Assembly (NCBI GenBank): GCA_016703105.1
Contig: JADJCS010000006.1
Span: forward strand, 175,456-239,455
DNA length: 64,000 nucleotides
Reading direction: 5' to 3'
Source of the DNA: Flavobacteriales bacterium
GTDB lineage: Bacteria; Bacteroidota; Bacteroidia; Flavobacteriales_F; PHOS-HE28
The notes under the pieces were generated by a model. That model did not search any database and was not told the origin of the DNA. It worked only from the letters and a program-made list of their open reading frames with translations. The position numbers and the translations under genes were made by a program. Shown one piece after another: positions 9,208 through 17,654 of the stretch. Each line of letters begins with the position of its first letter. Within the stretch, counting starts at the first letter, position 1.

Positions 9208-11304
9208 ATGCCCTCGAACATCTTCCATGCGACCCGCCCGGTATACCACCGGCTTCTCTCCACGATGCTCTCCTGCATCATCTGCGCCGTGGCCTCCGCG
9301 CAGGCAAGGCCCTTTACCTACCAGGAGATGCTCCTGCTCGACCGCATCAGCGGGCTGAGCGTGGATGCCACCGGCCACTACGCGCTTTTCAATGTGCGCG
9401 CCACGGACATGGAGAAGAACAAGGGCGTGTCCGCGCTCTGGCTCAAAGACCTGAGCGAACCCACTACGCCGGAGCGGAAGCTCGGAGTTTCCGAAGGCGG
9501 CGCGCGGGACGCCCAATGGAGCCCGGACGGACAGACCATTTACTTCCTTTCATCGCGCGGAGAAGGCGGCACGGCACAAGTGTGGAAGACCGATGTGAGC
9601 GGCGCAAAAGCGGAACAAGTAACGCGACTGCCTTTGGATGTGGGCGCATACCGCATAGCGCCCGACACGAAAAGCCTCGTCGTATCGTTGGCGGTATTCC
9701 CCGAATGCACCGGGGACGAGATCGCCTGCACGGTGAAGAAGCAAGCCGAGCGCGCAGTGGACAAGTCGAGCGGTGAGGTCTACACCAAAGTGTTCGTGCG
9801 CCATTGGGACACCTGGGCCGATGGCACACGCAACCATCTGTTCCGCATCGCCATCGATGGCAGTGGTGCGCAGCCTGTGGCGCTGACGCCGGGCTATGAT
9901 GGCGATGTACCCTCGAAGCCCTTCGGTGGCAACGAGGACTTCTTCATTACGCCGGATTCCAGGAGCGTCTACTTCTCCGGCCGCGAGGCCGGTACCACCG
10001 AACCGTGGAGCACCAACTTCGACATCTACAGCGTGCCCATTGGCGGTGGACCGTTCACCAATTTGACGGCCGAGAACAAAGCCTGGGATGCGAGCCCGCG
10101 CGTATCGCCGGATGGAAAGACGCTCGCCTACAAAGCGATGAAGCGTCCTGGCTTCGAGGCCGATCGCTTCGAGATCAAATTGCGGGACGTCGCTGGCAAG
10201 GTGGCAACGCTCGCCGCCGACTGGGACCGCAGTGTGGACGACTTCGCCTGGAGCCGGGACGGCAAGAGCTTGTTCGTGGTGGCCGGTGATGTGGGACGCA
10301 CGCGCCTGTTCAAGATCGACGTGAGCACCGGCACCGTGACGGCGCTATCGAAGGACGGCCATATCGATGCGTTCCATGAAACACCCGGTGGCTTCGTCTT
10401 TCTGAAGAGCGCCCTGAACAGCCCATCGCAGCTCTACCTCTCGAAGCCCGGCGGGGTGATCGACATGGATCCCATCAACCTCACCGCCGTGAACGCCAAG
10501 TTGAAGGACCTGGCGTTCGGTGCGTACGAGCAATTCCAATTCAAGGGCTGGAACGAGGAGACGGTGCATGGCTTCGTGGTGAAGCCCGCTGGCTATGTGG
10601 AGGGCAAGAAGTATCCGGTGGCCTTCCTTATACATGGTGGCCCGCAGGGCAGCTTCGGCGATGGCTGGAGCTACCGTTGGAACCCACAGAGCTATGCGGG
10701 CGCGGGATACGCCGTGGTGATGATCGACTTCCATGGATCCACGGGTTACGGGCAGGCGTTCTGCGATGCGATCAGCCAACACTGGGGTGACCGTCCATTG
10801 GAGGATCTACAGAAGGGTTGGGCGTATGCGTTGAAGACCTACCCCTTCCTCGACGGTGATCGTGCTGCGGCGCTGGGCGCTTCCTATGGCGGCTTCATGG
10901 TGAACTGGATCGCCGGCAATTGGAAAGCGCCGTGGAAATGTCTCGTCTCGCACGACGGCGTGTTCGATGCGCGCTCCATGGGCTTCACCACCGAAGAGAT
11001 GTGGTTCGAGGAATGGGAACAGGGCGGCTCCGTGTTCACCGACCCCGCGAAGTACGATGCGTTCAACCCTATGCTACAGGCCAAGGATTGGTCCGTACCC
11101 ATGCTGGTGATCCACTCCGACCTGGACTACCGCATCGGTGTGGAACAGGGCATCGGTGCGTTCACTGCGTTGCAAGCGAAAGGTGTTCCGTCCGCCTTCC
11201 TCCGCTTCCCCGATGAGAACCACTGGGTACTGAAGCCACAGAACTCGATGAAGTGGCATAAGACGGTGTTCGGCTGGCTCGATACGTACATCGGTGCTCA
11301 CTAG
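9208..11304 (+). CDS. S9 family peptidase (dipeptidyl/acylaminoacyl peptidase type)
   Basis: About 698 residues from ATG 9208; an in-frame ATG at 9265 (MLSCIICAVASAQ) also gives a signal-like N-terminus. The N-terminal half is a beta-propeller with TolB/WD40-like words (WSPDGQTIYFLSSRG, SPDGKTLAYKA, WSRDGKSLFVVAG). The C-terminal half is the alpha/beta-hydrolase domain: GASYGG with nucleophile Ser ~559, HSDLDYR with Asp ~640, and ENHW with His ~672, plus an oxyanion-type HGGPQ. Family members remove di- or tripeptides or acylated residues from oligopeptides, usually in the periplasm. All triad residues are present, so it should be active. A repetitive element follows in the intergenic space. 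Confidence 0.92.
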   Translation: MPSNIFHATRPVYHRLLSTMLSCIICAVASAQARPFTYQEMLLLDRISGLSVDATGHYALFNVRATDMEKNKGVSALWLKDLSEPTTPERKLGVSEGGARDAQWSPDGQTIYFLSSRGEGGTAQVWKTDVSGAKAEQVTRLPLDVGAYRIAPDTKSLVVSLAVFPECTGDEIACTVKKQAERAVDKSSGEVYTKVFVRHWDTWADGTRNHLFRIAIDGSGAQPVALTPGYDGDVPSKPFGGNEDFFITPDSRSVYFSGREAGTTEPWSTNFDIYSVPIGGGPFTNLTAENKAWDASPRVSPDGKTLAYKAMKRPGFEADRFEIKLRDVAGKVATLAADWDRSVDDFAWSRDGKSLFVVAGDVGRTRLFKIDVSTGTVTALSKDGHIDAFHETPGGFVFLKSALNSPSQLYLSKPGGVIDMDPINLTAVNAKLKDLAFGAYEQFQFKGWNEETVHGFVVKPAGYVEGKKYPVAFLIHGGPQGSFGDGWSYRWNPQSYAGAGYAVVMIDFHGSTGYGQAFCDAISQHWGDRPLEDLQKGWAYALKTYPFLDGDRAAALGASYGGFMVNWIAGNWKAPWKCLVSHDGVFDARSMGFTTEEMWFEEWEQGGSVFTDPAKYDAFNPMLQAKDWSVPMLVIHSDLDYRIGVEQGIGAFTALQAKGVPSAFLRFPDENHWVLKPQNSMKWHKTVFGWLDTYIGAH

Positions 11305-11309
11305 CACGT

Positions 11310-11412
11310 CATCGCTAGGATCGCCCCTGACGGCGGAGCCGGAAGGGACGGCCGAAGCGATCTCTAATTGTGCGGGGGAGTTGTGCGTGGAGGGCAGTAA
11401 GCCTACACGGAT
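11310..11412. repeat. Intergenic repeat, copy 1
   Basis: About 100 bases that match 12262-12365 in order: GTCATCG..AGGATC near the left end, CCGAAGCGATCT in the middle, and GTGCGTGGAGGGCAGT followed by CCTACACG at the right. The two copies flank the channel-like gene. The left part recalls the GTCATCC..GAGGA type of extragenic repeat common in Bacteroidota genomes. Confidence 0.6.
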
Positions 11413-11527
11413 ACAACAAGGTCGCTCCGTGCCGATCACGGGACCCGCGCGATGATGTGTTTGTGGGGTCATCGATCCGAGCCCTTCCTCTACATTGCAC
11501 GAATACCAGCGGAGATCCGCCCCGCGC

Positions 11528-12232
11528 ATGCGTAGCACCATACGGAAGTTGATCGTCGGTTGCGGCCAAAAAGCCGACGACGAAAGACGCCCTACTATAC
11601 AAGGGCGGTGGGAGAACGTGGTCGCCATCTGGAACAACACCTTCGAAGAGGATGCCGGACTGGAGAAGGTGGTGCGGCTGTTCCTCTCCCTCAGTCAGTT
11701 CATGTTCCCGGGTATGTATATCAAGCATCTGTTCTGGCGCAGCGGTCCGCTGTACCAGGATTTCGCGATCGAAGTGCTGATCCTGTGCAAGACCGCGCTG
11801 CCCGTGTTCGTGCTTTACATGGGTTGGGAAAATGATCCCTTCGCCTACTGGTTGGTGGTGTGGCTCATGGCGGAGACGATCATGTACATCCCCACGCTCA
11901 TTTTCGCGTCGGACACGTTCCCTTCACCCCGCTCCTTCCGCCGCTCCAAGTTGCTCATCTTCCTCAACTATCTGGAGGTGGTGTTCAGCTTCGCCCTGCT
12001 GCATATGGCCGGGCAGTATATGAACCAACCCTTCGCCCATTGGACCGATGCGGTCTATGTGAGCTTTGTGGTCACCAGCACCATTGGCTTCGGTGAGTAT
12101 TTCCCCGTGAGCGGTATGGGCAAACTGGTGGTGTCGCTCCAATCGCTGTTCTACCTCAGCTACATCGCGTTGTTCATCAGCTTCTTCAACCTCGGTGGCA
12201 ACAAGGGATATTTCGAGGGGCTGAGAAAGTGA
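11528..12232 (+). CDS. Two-pore-domain-like ion channel family membrane protein
   Basis: About 234 residues from the ATG at 11528; a TTG at 11495 is an unlikely alternative. Hydrophobic segments lie around residues 72-95 (IEVLILCKTALPVFVLYMG), 103-122, 140-162 (LIFLNYLEVVFSFALLHMAG) and 200-222 (LQSLFYLSYIALFISFF). Between the last two is STIGFGEYFP (Thr ~185 to Glu ~190), which matches the pore loop of potassium channels (TxGFGD/E). This places the C-terminal third in the ion-channel (Ion_trans_2) fold. The N-terminal half, with two more membrane helices, is not recognised. Likely an inner-membrane cation channel; selectivity is inferred only from the filter motif. Confidence 0.65.
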   Translation: MRSTIRKLIVGCGQKADDERRPTIQGRWENVVAIWNNTFEEDAGLEKVVRLFLSLSQFMFPGMYIKHLFWRSGPLYQDFAIEVLILCKTALPVFVLYMGWENDPFAYWLVVWLMAETIMYIPTLIFASDTFPSPRSFRRSKLLIFLNYLEVVFSFALLHMAGQYMNQPFAHWTDAVYVSFVVTSTIGFGEYFPVSGMGKLVVSLQSLFYLSYIALFISFFNLGGNKGYFEGLRK

Positions 12233-12261
12233 GCGGAGCCCGTGATGACGTTCCCTCATCA

Positions 12262-12365
12262 CGTCATCGGGAGGATCAGATCCGAAGGCTGCGCCCGAGG
12301 AGATGTCCGAAGCGATCTTTGATCGGTGCGGAGGGCGTGTGCGTGGAGGGCAGTGAACCTACACG
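12262..12365. repeat. Intergenic repeat, copy 2
   Basis: Second copy of the 11310-11412 element. It includes GTCATCGGGAGGATC, TCCGAAGCGATCTTTGATCG and GTGCGTGGAGGGCAGTG. It occupies the gap between the convergent channel gene and lepA; nothing else is seen in the 206-base gap. Confidence 0.6.
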
Positions 12366-12438
12366 ATCTCTGCCAGCCTGCGAACGCGATGGGGGGAGAT
12401 CGCTTCGCTCCTTCGGACGCTCGCGAACACGGTTGCGA

Positions 12439-14226
12439 TCAGTCCAACTTCAACACCGCCAGAAAGGCTTGTTGTGGGATCTCCACCGAGCCCACGGAAC
12501 GCATGCGCTTTTTCCCTTCCTTCTGCTTTTCGAGCAGCTTTCGCTTACGGCTGATGTCCCCACCATAGCATTTGGCGGTCACGTCTTTGCGCAGGGCCTT
12601 CACGGTCTCCCGCGCGACGATCTTCACGCCGATGGCGGCCTGGATGGGGATGTCGAACTGCTGGCGCGGTAGCAGCTCTTTCAATTTGCTGCACATCTTC
12701 TTGCCGAGCTCGTGCGCGTGATCGCGGTGGATCAATGCGCTGAGCGCGTCCACTTTCTCGCTGTTCAGCAGGATGTCCAACTTGATCAGGTCGCTCTCCT
12801 TGAAATCGATGGGGTGGTAGTCGAAGCTGGCATAGCCGCGGCTGATCGATTTCAACTTGTCGAAGAAGTCAAAGACCACTTCGCCCAACGGCAGCTCGAA
12901 GGTGAGCTCGACGCGATCGGTGGTGAGGTAGTGCTGGCCGATGAGCAAACCGCGCTTCTCGATGCACAGGTTCATGATAGGGCCGATATACTCGCTCTTG
13001 GTGATCACCTGCGCCTTGATGTACGGCTCTTCGATCTTCTCGATGTGCATCACCTCGGGCAGCTCGCTCGGGTTGTGGACGTCGATCACATCACCATTGG
13101 TCTTGGTGACCGTGTAGCCCACGTTGGGCACGGTGGTGATCACCGTCATGTTGAACTCCCGCTCCAAACGCTCCTGGATGATCTCCATGTGCAGCAGACC
13201 GAGGAAGCCGCAGCGGAAGCCGAAGCCGAGCGCGGCACTGCTCTCAGGTGTCCAGGTGAGGCTCGCGTCGTTCAGCTTCAGCTTCTCCATCGCGTCGCGC
13301 AGCTCTTCGTACTCGTCGGTATCCACAGGGAAGATGCCCGCCCACACCATCGGTTTCACATCCTCGAAACCGTGGATGGCCTCCAGGCAGGGGCGTTCCT
13401 GATGGGTGATGGTATCCCCCACTTTCACCTCGCTCGCGGTTTTGATCCCGCTGATGATGTAGCCCACATCGCCGGCCAATACTTCCGGCTTGGGGCGCAG
13501 GTCCATTTTCAGCACGCCCACTTCATCCGCAGCATAGGTAACGCCGGTGTTGAAGAACTTCACCTTGTCCCCCTTGCGGATGGTGCCGTTCAAGACGCGG
13601 TAGTAAGCGATGATGCCACGAAAACTGTTGAAGACACTGTCGAAGATCAACGCCTGGAGCGGTGCCTTGGGGTCGCCCTTGGGGGCAGGTACGCGTGCCA
13701 CGATGGCTTCGAGGATCTTCTCCACGCCGAGCCCGGTTTTGCCACTGGCGCTCAGGATGTCCTCGCGCTTGCAACCCACCAGGTCCACGATCTGGTCCTT
13801 CACCTCCTCGGGGTTCGCCGAGGGCAGATCCATCTTGTTGAGGACGGGGATGATGGTGAGGTCGTGCTCCAGCGCGAGGTAGAGGTTGCTGATGGTCTGC
13901 GCCTGGATGCCTTGGGTGGCGTCCACGATCAGTAGGGCACCTTCGCAGGCGGCGATGCTGCGGCTCACCTCGTAGCTGAAGTCCACATGGCCGGGCGTAT
14001 CGATCAGGTTCAGCGCGTACTTCTTCCCATCCTGCACATAGTCCATCTGGATGGCCTTGCTCTTGATGGTGATGCCCCGCTCGCGCTCCAGGTCCATGTC
14101 GTCCAGGGCCTGCGCCTGCATATCGCGGTCGGAGATGGTGCCGGTCATCTGCAGCAGCCGGTCGGCCAGGGTGCTCTTGCCGTGGTCGATGTGGGCGATG
14201 ATGCAGAAGTTGCGGATATGGTCCAT
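12439..14226 (-). CDS. lepA: Elongation factor 4 (LepA), back-translocating GTPase
   Basis: 595 residues, the usual LepA length. The start at 14226 (MDHIRNFCIIAHID) is the family start; the frame continues upstream without homology. GTPase motifs are AHIDHGKST (G1, residues ~11-19), DTPGHVDF (G3) and NKMDLP (G4). The C-terminal LepA-specific domain ends RMRSVGSVEIPQQAFLAVLKLD. EF4 binds the ribosome with GTP and rescues stalled or mistranslocated complexes in the cytoplasm. It is convergent with the channel gene and divergent from the nidogen-like gene at 14360, sharing a short promoter region with a TACTTTTG box 55 bases upstream of the start. Confidence 0.97.
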   Translation of the reverse strand: MDHIRNFCIIAHIDHGKSTLADRLLQMTGTISDRDMQAQALDDMDLERERGITIKSKAIQMDYVQDGKKYALNLIDTPGHVDFSYEVSRSIAACEGALLIVDATQGIQAQTISNLYLALEHDLTIIPVLNKMDLPSANPEEVKDQIVDLVGCKREDILSASGKTGLGVEKILEAIVARVPAPKGDPKAPLQALIFDSVFNSFRGIIAYYRVLNGTIRKGDKVKFFNTGVTYAADEVGVLKMDLRPKPEVLAGDVGYIISGIKTASEVKVGDTITHQERPCLEAIHGFEDVKPMVWAGIFPVDTDEYEELRDAMEKLKLNDASLTWTPESSAALGFGFRCGFLGLLHMEIIQERLEREFNMTVITTVPNVGYTVTKTNGDVIDVHNPSELPEVMHIEKIEEPYIKAQVITKSEYIGPIMNLCIEKRGLLIGQHYLTTDRVELTFELPLGEVVFDFFDKLKSISRGYASFDYHPIDFKESDLIKLDILLNSEKVDALSALIHRDHAHELGKKMCSKLKELLPRQQFDIPIQAAIGVKIVARETVKALRKDVTAKCYGGDISRKRKLLEKQKEGKKRMRSVGSVEIPQQAFLAVLKLD

Positions 14227-14281
14227 GGGTGCTTCGGGAAGTGGGCCGCCTTGAAAAAAGGCTGTGGCGGATAAAAGCGTG

Positions 14282-14289
14282 CAAAAGTA
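14282..14289 (-). promoter_or_regulatory. Candidate -7 box TACTTTTG for lepA
   Basis: An exact TAnnTTTG match on the minus strand, 55 bases upstream of the lepA start. The same octamer stands upstream of gltX (44275) and of the GNAT gene (45994). Confidence 0.5.
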
Positions 14290-14359
14290 GCCGTTCCCGG
14301 GGTAGGGGCAGACCCTCGTAGTGGTGTGGACCGCTACCTTCATCGGCGCTTTCCCACCG

Positions 14360-15790
14360 ATGCTAGAACGCTACACCTTCGCTGCCCTGCTCCTGGTCCC
14401 TTCCCTGGTCACCGCCCAGGTGCCACAGGATGCGGCCGCTTATGATGCTTGGAAGGCCACGCTGGCCACCCCCCAGCCCGCGGTGCGGAACCTGGCACCA
14501 CCACCCATCGCCCGACCGAAGGGGGGGGGCCAGACTTGCGATTGCTGGGTGGAGCCGGATAGCAGCTACGTGACGGTGGTGAACGATTCGATGTGGAACG
14601 CCGGCGGGAACAACAATATGGATGACGGTGGCCATGGTCCGATCGCATTGCCCTTCTCCTTCACCTTCTTCGGTCTGGTGGGCGACTCGATCTATATCAA
14701 CGTGAACGGCAACTTGAGCCTCGGGGGATACCTCGGAGGGTTCAGCTCGACGGGCTTCCCCGCGTCCGGCTTCAACATGGTGGCCCCTTTCTGGGCGGAT
14801 GTGGACCTGGCCGGCGCTGGGGTCGGGATCAACAGCGTGAAATATAAAGTGACCCCGACCGCCCTCTATGTGAACTGGAGCCATGTGGGCTATTTCAATG
14901 ACGCGGTGGACAAGCTCAACACGTTCCAGGTGATCATCACCGATGGGCTGGACCCGGCGATACCCTTTGGGAACAACGTGAGCTTCTGCTACAAGGACAT
15001 GCAATGGACCACCGGTGACGCCTCCGGAGGCACCCTGGGGTTCGGCGGAACACCCGCGAGCGTTGGGGTCAACCTGGCGAACGGCGTGGACTTCGCGCAG
15101 ATCGGCCGCTTCGATGCGCCGGGCAGTGGCTATGATGGTCCGTTCCTCGGCAACGATCAGGTGGATTGGTTGGACAGTACCCATTTCTACCTGAACACCA
15201 TGGATCCAAATGGGGTGCCGCCCATCTTCGCCAGCACCTATGGCTGCGACACCATCGTGGTGGAAGTGGGCCAGCTCGCATTGGTGCGGATGCTTATTCT
15301 GGCCGGGGGGCCGGGTGAATTGGTGAGCGCCACCGCCCAGTGCGCCACCCTGAGCTCCTTTCAGCAACTGAACAATCCGGTGGCCGACAACATCGAAGTG
15401 CTCGCGTTGATCGACCCGCAGGTGCAGGATATCGGCATCCATCTGGTGAGCTACCAGGCGCAGAACGATGACCCCGTTCCCTTGGAAAGCACGTACAAGC
15501 TGCATGTGCGCGTAGTGGCGGGCGCCACCGGCGTGAGCGGTCCGGACAGCCGCACGTTCTCCCTATCGCCCAACCCCGCTGGGGAGCATGTGGACGTGGT
15601 ACTCCCGGGCGGAGGGCCTGCGCAAGTGGATCTTCTGGAACTGGATGGGCGGTTGATCCGGTCGGAACAGCACACGGGCGATCGACTTCGTTTCGATCTG
15701 AACGATCTGGCGACAGGCACCTACCTGATCCGCGTCGTGAGCGGTGGGGGTACATGCGTGCAGCGCTTCGTGCATACCTCACGGCTCTAG
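14360..15790 (+). CDS. Nidogen-like T9SS protein, paralog 1 (type A tail)
   Basis: About 476 residues; the start at 14360 opens a signal peptide (MLERYTFAALLLVPSLVTAQ). Residues ~60-290 are a nidogen-like domain: CDCWVEPDSSY, LPFSFTFFG, NVNGNLSLGG, MVAPFWADVDL, YKVTPTALYVNW, NVSFCYKDMQWTTG and GRFDAPGSGYDGPF. A short region follows, then a type A sorting domain (SPNPAGEHVDVVL, LLELDGRLIRSE, GTYLIRV). Paralogs at 17655 and 20593 share the nidogen block but end in type B tails. Likely a surface adhesion or matrix protein. A run of nine G residues lies at 14521-14529, coding Lys-Gly-Gly-Gly just before the Cys-x-Cys-Trp motif. Confidence 0.88.
   Translation: MLERYTFAALLLVPSLVTAQVPQDAAAYDAWKATLATPQPAVRNLAPPPIARPKGGGQTCDCWVEPDSSYVTVVNDSMWNAGGNNNMDDGGHGPIALPFSFTFFGLVGDSIYINVNGNLSLGGYLGGFSSTGFPASGFNMVAPFWADVDLAGAGVGINSVKYKVTPTALYVNWSHVGYFNDAVDKLNTFQVIITDGLDPAIPFGNNVSFCYKDMQWTTGDASGGTLGFGGTPASVGVNLANGVDFAQIGRFDAPGSGYDGPFLGNDQVDWLDSTHFYLNTMDPNGVPPIFASTYGCDTIVVEVGQLALVRMLILAGGPGELVSATAQCATLSSFQQLNNPVADNIEVLALIDPQVQDIGIHLVSYQAQNDDPVPLESTYKLHVRVVAGATGVSGPDSRTFSLSPNPAGEHVDVVLPGGGPAQVDLLELDGRLIRSEQHTGDRLRFDLNDLATGTYLIRVVSGGGTCVQRFVHTSRL
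14521..14529 (+). repeat. G9 homopolymer inside nidogen-like gene
   Basis: Nine consecutive G residues near codon 55 of the 14360 gene. A change in length by one would truncate the protein shortly after the signal peptide. The paralogs have only GGxGGxGG-type runs at this place. Confidence 0.6.
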
Positions 15791-15864
15791 GAGCACTCTG
15801 GCCCACACACGTGGGATCCCTTGCTGGCGGGCCTTTCCGCTGGGGCTGGCGGCCGCCATGGCCG

Positions 15865-15872
15865 TATCTTCG
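15865..15872 (+). promoter_or_regulatory. Candidate -7 box TATCTTCG for the sigma gene
   Basis: Matches TAnnTTTG with one T-to-C change, 53 bases before the sigma factor ATG at 15926. The identical octamer precedes metF (22812) and tRNA-Cys (42293, minus strand). Confidence 0.4.
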
Positions 15873-15925
15873 GGCTCATGCAGGCAACTTTTACCGGGCG
15901 GATCGCATCAATACCCCGGAACGCC

Positions 15926-16482
15926 ATGACGGACGAGCAATTGGTCGCTGGGTGCCTGAAAGGCGAGCCGATCGCGCAGCGGGAGCTGTACAAGTCCTAC
16001 TCGCGGAAGATGATGAGCATTTGCATGCGATACGCCAACGGCCGGGAACAAGCGCAGGACATCCTGCAGGACGGCTTCGTGAAGGTGTTCCAGAAGATGG
16101 ACCACTACCGCGGGGATGGCCCCTTGGGCGGCTGGATCGCGCGCACCATGGTGAACACCGCCCTGGACCATATCCGCCGCAACAAACCCTACGATCACAG
16201 CCTGGACCTGACCGAAGCGGAGCATCTGCACGCCGAGGACGCCCAGGTGATGAGCAGCATGAGCACCGAGGAGCTCATGGAGATGATCCAAGCCCTGCCC
16301 CCGGTTACCGGGCGGTGTTCAACCTGTTCGCCATCGAGGGCTATGCCCATAAGGAGATCAGCGAGCAGATGGGCATCAGTGAGAACACCTCGAAAAGCCA
16401 GTTCATGAAGGCGCGGGCCTACCTGCGCAAACAGCTGCCCAAGGAGGCGGCCGATATCTATGGCGATGGTACCGAAGGATGA
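15926..16482 (+). CDS. ECF-type RNA polymerase sigma-70 factor (frameshifted)
   Basis: About 185 residues once one base is restored. Frame 1 (15926 to ~16302) holds MTDEQLVAGCLKGEPIAQ, region 2 (LQDGFVKVFQKMDHYRG, GWIARTMVNTALDHIRRN) and the linker to EMIQALPP. From ~16302 the continuation is in the +2 frame: YRAVFNLFAIEGYAHKEI, then the region 4 helix-turn-helix (SEQMGISENTSKSQFMKARAYLRK). The break is in CCCCCGGTT, where an extra G restores the frame, so a sequencing error or a fresh mutation is likely. ECF factors redirect RNA polymerase in response to envelope signals. Its stop overlaps the start of the next gene, so the two are probably translationally coupled. An alternative start is ATG 15878. 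Confidence 0.85.
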
Positions 16483-17647
16483 TATGATCCAAGCCCTGCG
16501 CGAACGCTTCGGCGAGCACGCGATGGACGCCCCCGCCGGTGCGTGGGATGCCATTAGCAGCCAGTTGGCCTTGGGCGCCGCCGCCACCACCGATCTTTTC
16601 GCGGAGTTCTTCCGCGACCGCTTCCAAGCCCATGAGGCTGAGGTGGACCCGGGTGTTTGGGACGCGATCCAGAACTCGCTCTCCAACGCCCCCGCCGATA
16701 GCGTTAACGAACTCTTCCGCAACCGCTTCCAAGGCCATGAGGTGGAAGTGCCCGCAGGCGCTTGGGAGGCGATCGGCAGCCAGCTTGGCCAGGGCGTTGC
16801 CGCTGGAACAGGGCTTTCCGCCGGTTGGCTGGCCGCTTCATTGGCCGGGCTCGCCGGTATCGGCGTGTTGGTCTGGCAACTGGGTAGTACCGAACCCGTG
16901 GTCACGACCACCCAGCCCAAGGACACTTTCGAGCAGGCCGTAGCACCCGCGACCACCGAAGTGCGTGCGGATCGGTCCGCCGCCGCGCAAGAGATCTCAT
17001 CTGACGCGATCAAGAACCCTGTCCCGGCAGAAGTACCCTCCCTCGGAGCCCCGGGCGCTCATCAAGTGGCCGCCGTCCGGTCCACCTCCGCACCTGAGAC
17101 CGGATCTTCGGTCACGGTGACAAACGAGGTTTTAGTGCCGACCGCGAACGAAGTTGTGCCCGCCATGGCAGAGCCGGCCGCCCCCGAGCGGATGATACCG
17201 AACCAAGTGGTGCCTGCACCCCCCAGCGCGGAAGGGCGCCAAGTGGTGGCCGCTGTAATGGAAGAGATGACCCGGCCCCAAGAGGCGACCGCACATCCCG
17301 TCGAGCCTGAAATGGCGATCGGGACCACCGAGATCGAGGAAGAGGACCATGCCGCGATCCACTCCGAGCCTCTCGACATTTTTGTACCGAACGTCTTCAC
17401 ACCGAACGGTGATGGAGAGAACGAACAGTGGGAGCTCACGGGCAGCGGTTATCAACGCGTGATGGTGCGTGTCTTCAGTTTTGCGAACGGCAGCTTGGTG
17501 TTCAGTTCCAACGACCTTCGCCCATGGGACGGGTTGGACAGAACAGGACAACCCTGTCCCACCGGCAACTATCGCTATGCCATTGAACTGGTCGACTCCC
17601 TCGGGCACTTACAGACCCGCACCGACGTCCTTACGCTCCTCCGTTGA
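16460..17647 (+). CDS. Anti-sigma-like membrane protein with type B T9SS (gliding motility) C-terminal domain
   Basis: 395 residues, starting inside the last 23 bases of the sigma gene. No signal peptide. Three N-terminal repeats of about 30 residues (residues ~7-37, 46-75 and 83-110) share the pattern FxxRFxxHExxxxPGxWDAIxxxL, a motif often seen at the N-terminus of Bacteroidota proteins next to sigma factors. One membrane helix follows (~119-141, GWLAASLAGLAGIGVLVWQ), then a Pro/Ala/Val/Glu-rich spacer to ~304. The end is a gliding-motility-type domain (LDIFVPNVFTPNGDGENE, PWDGLDRTGQPCPTGNYRYAIEL). Predicted topology is N-in, C-out. The repeats could hold the sigma factor while the outer domain senses envelope or T9SS state; that role is inference. 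Confidence 0.75.
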   Translation: MAMVPKDDMIQALRERFGEHAMDAPAGAWDAISSQLALGAAATTDLFAEFFRDRFQAHEAEVDPGVWDAIQNSLSNAPADSVNELFRNRFQGHEVEVPAGAWEAIGSQLGQGVAAGTGLSAGWLAASLAGLAGIGVLVWQLGSTEPVVTTTQPKDTFEQAVAPATTEVRADRSAAAQEISSDAIKNPVPAEVPSLGAPGAHQVAAVRSTSAPETGSSVTVTNEVLVPTANEVVPAMAEPAAPERMIPNQVVPAPPSAEGRQVVAAVMEEMTRPQEATAHPVEPEMAIGTTEIEEEDHAAIHSEPLDIFVPNVFTPNGDGENEQWELTGSGYQRVMVRVFSFANGSLVFSSNDLRPWDGLDRTGQPCPTGNYRYAIELVDSLGHLQTRTDVLTLLR

Positions 17648-17654
17648 CCCCGCC

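Noticed and set aside
12712..13935. Long + frame opposite lepA
   Set aside because: Antisense of a fully conserved gene, with His/Val/Asp-rich composition typical of frame shadows.
16290..16310. Programmed frameshift in the sigma gene
   Set aside because: No slippery heptamer and no stimulating structure is evident; a simple homopolymer loss explains it.
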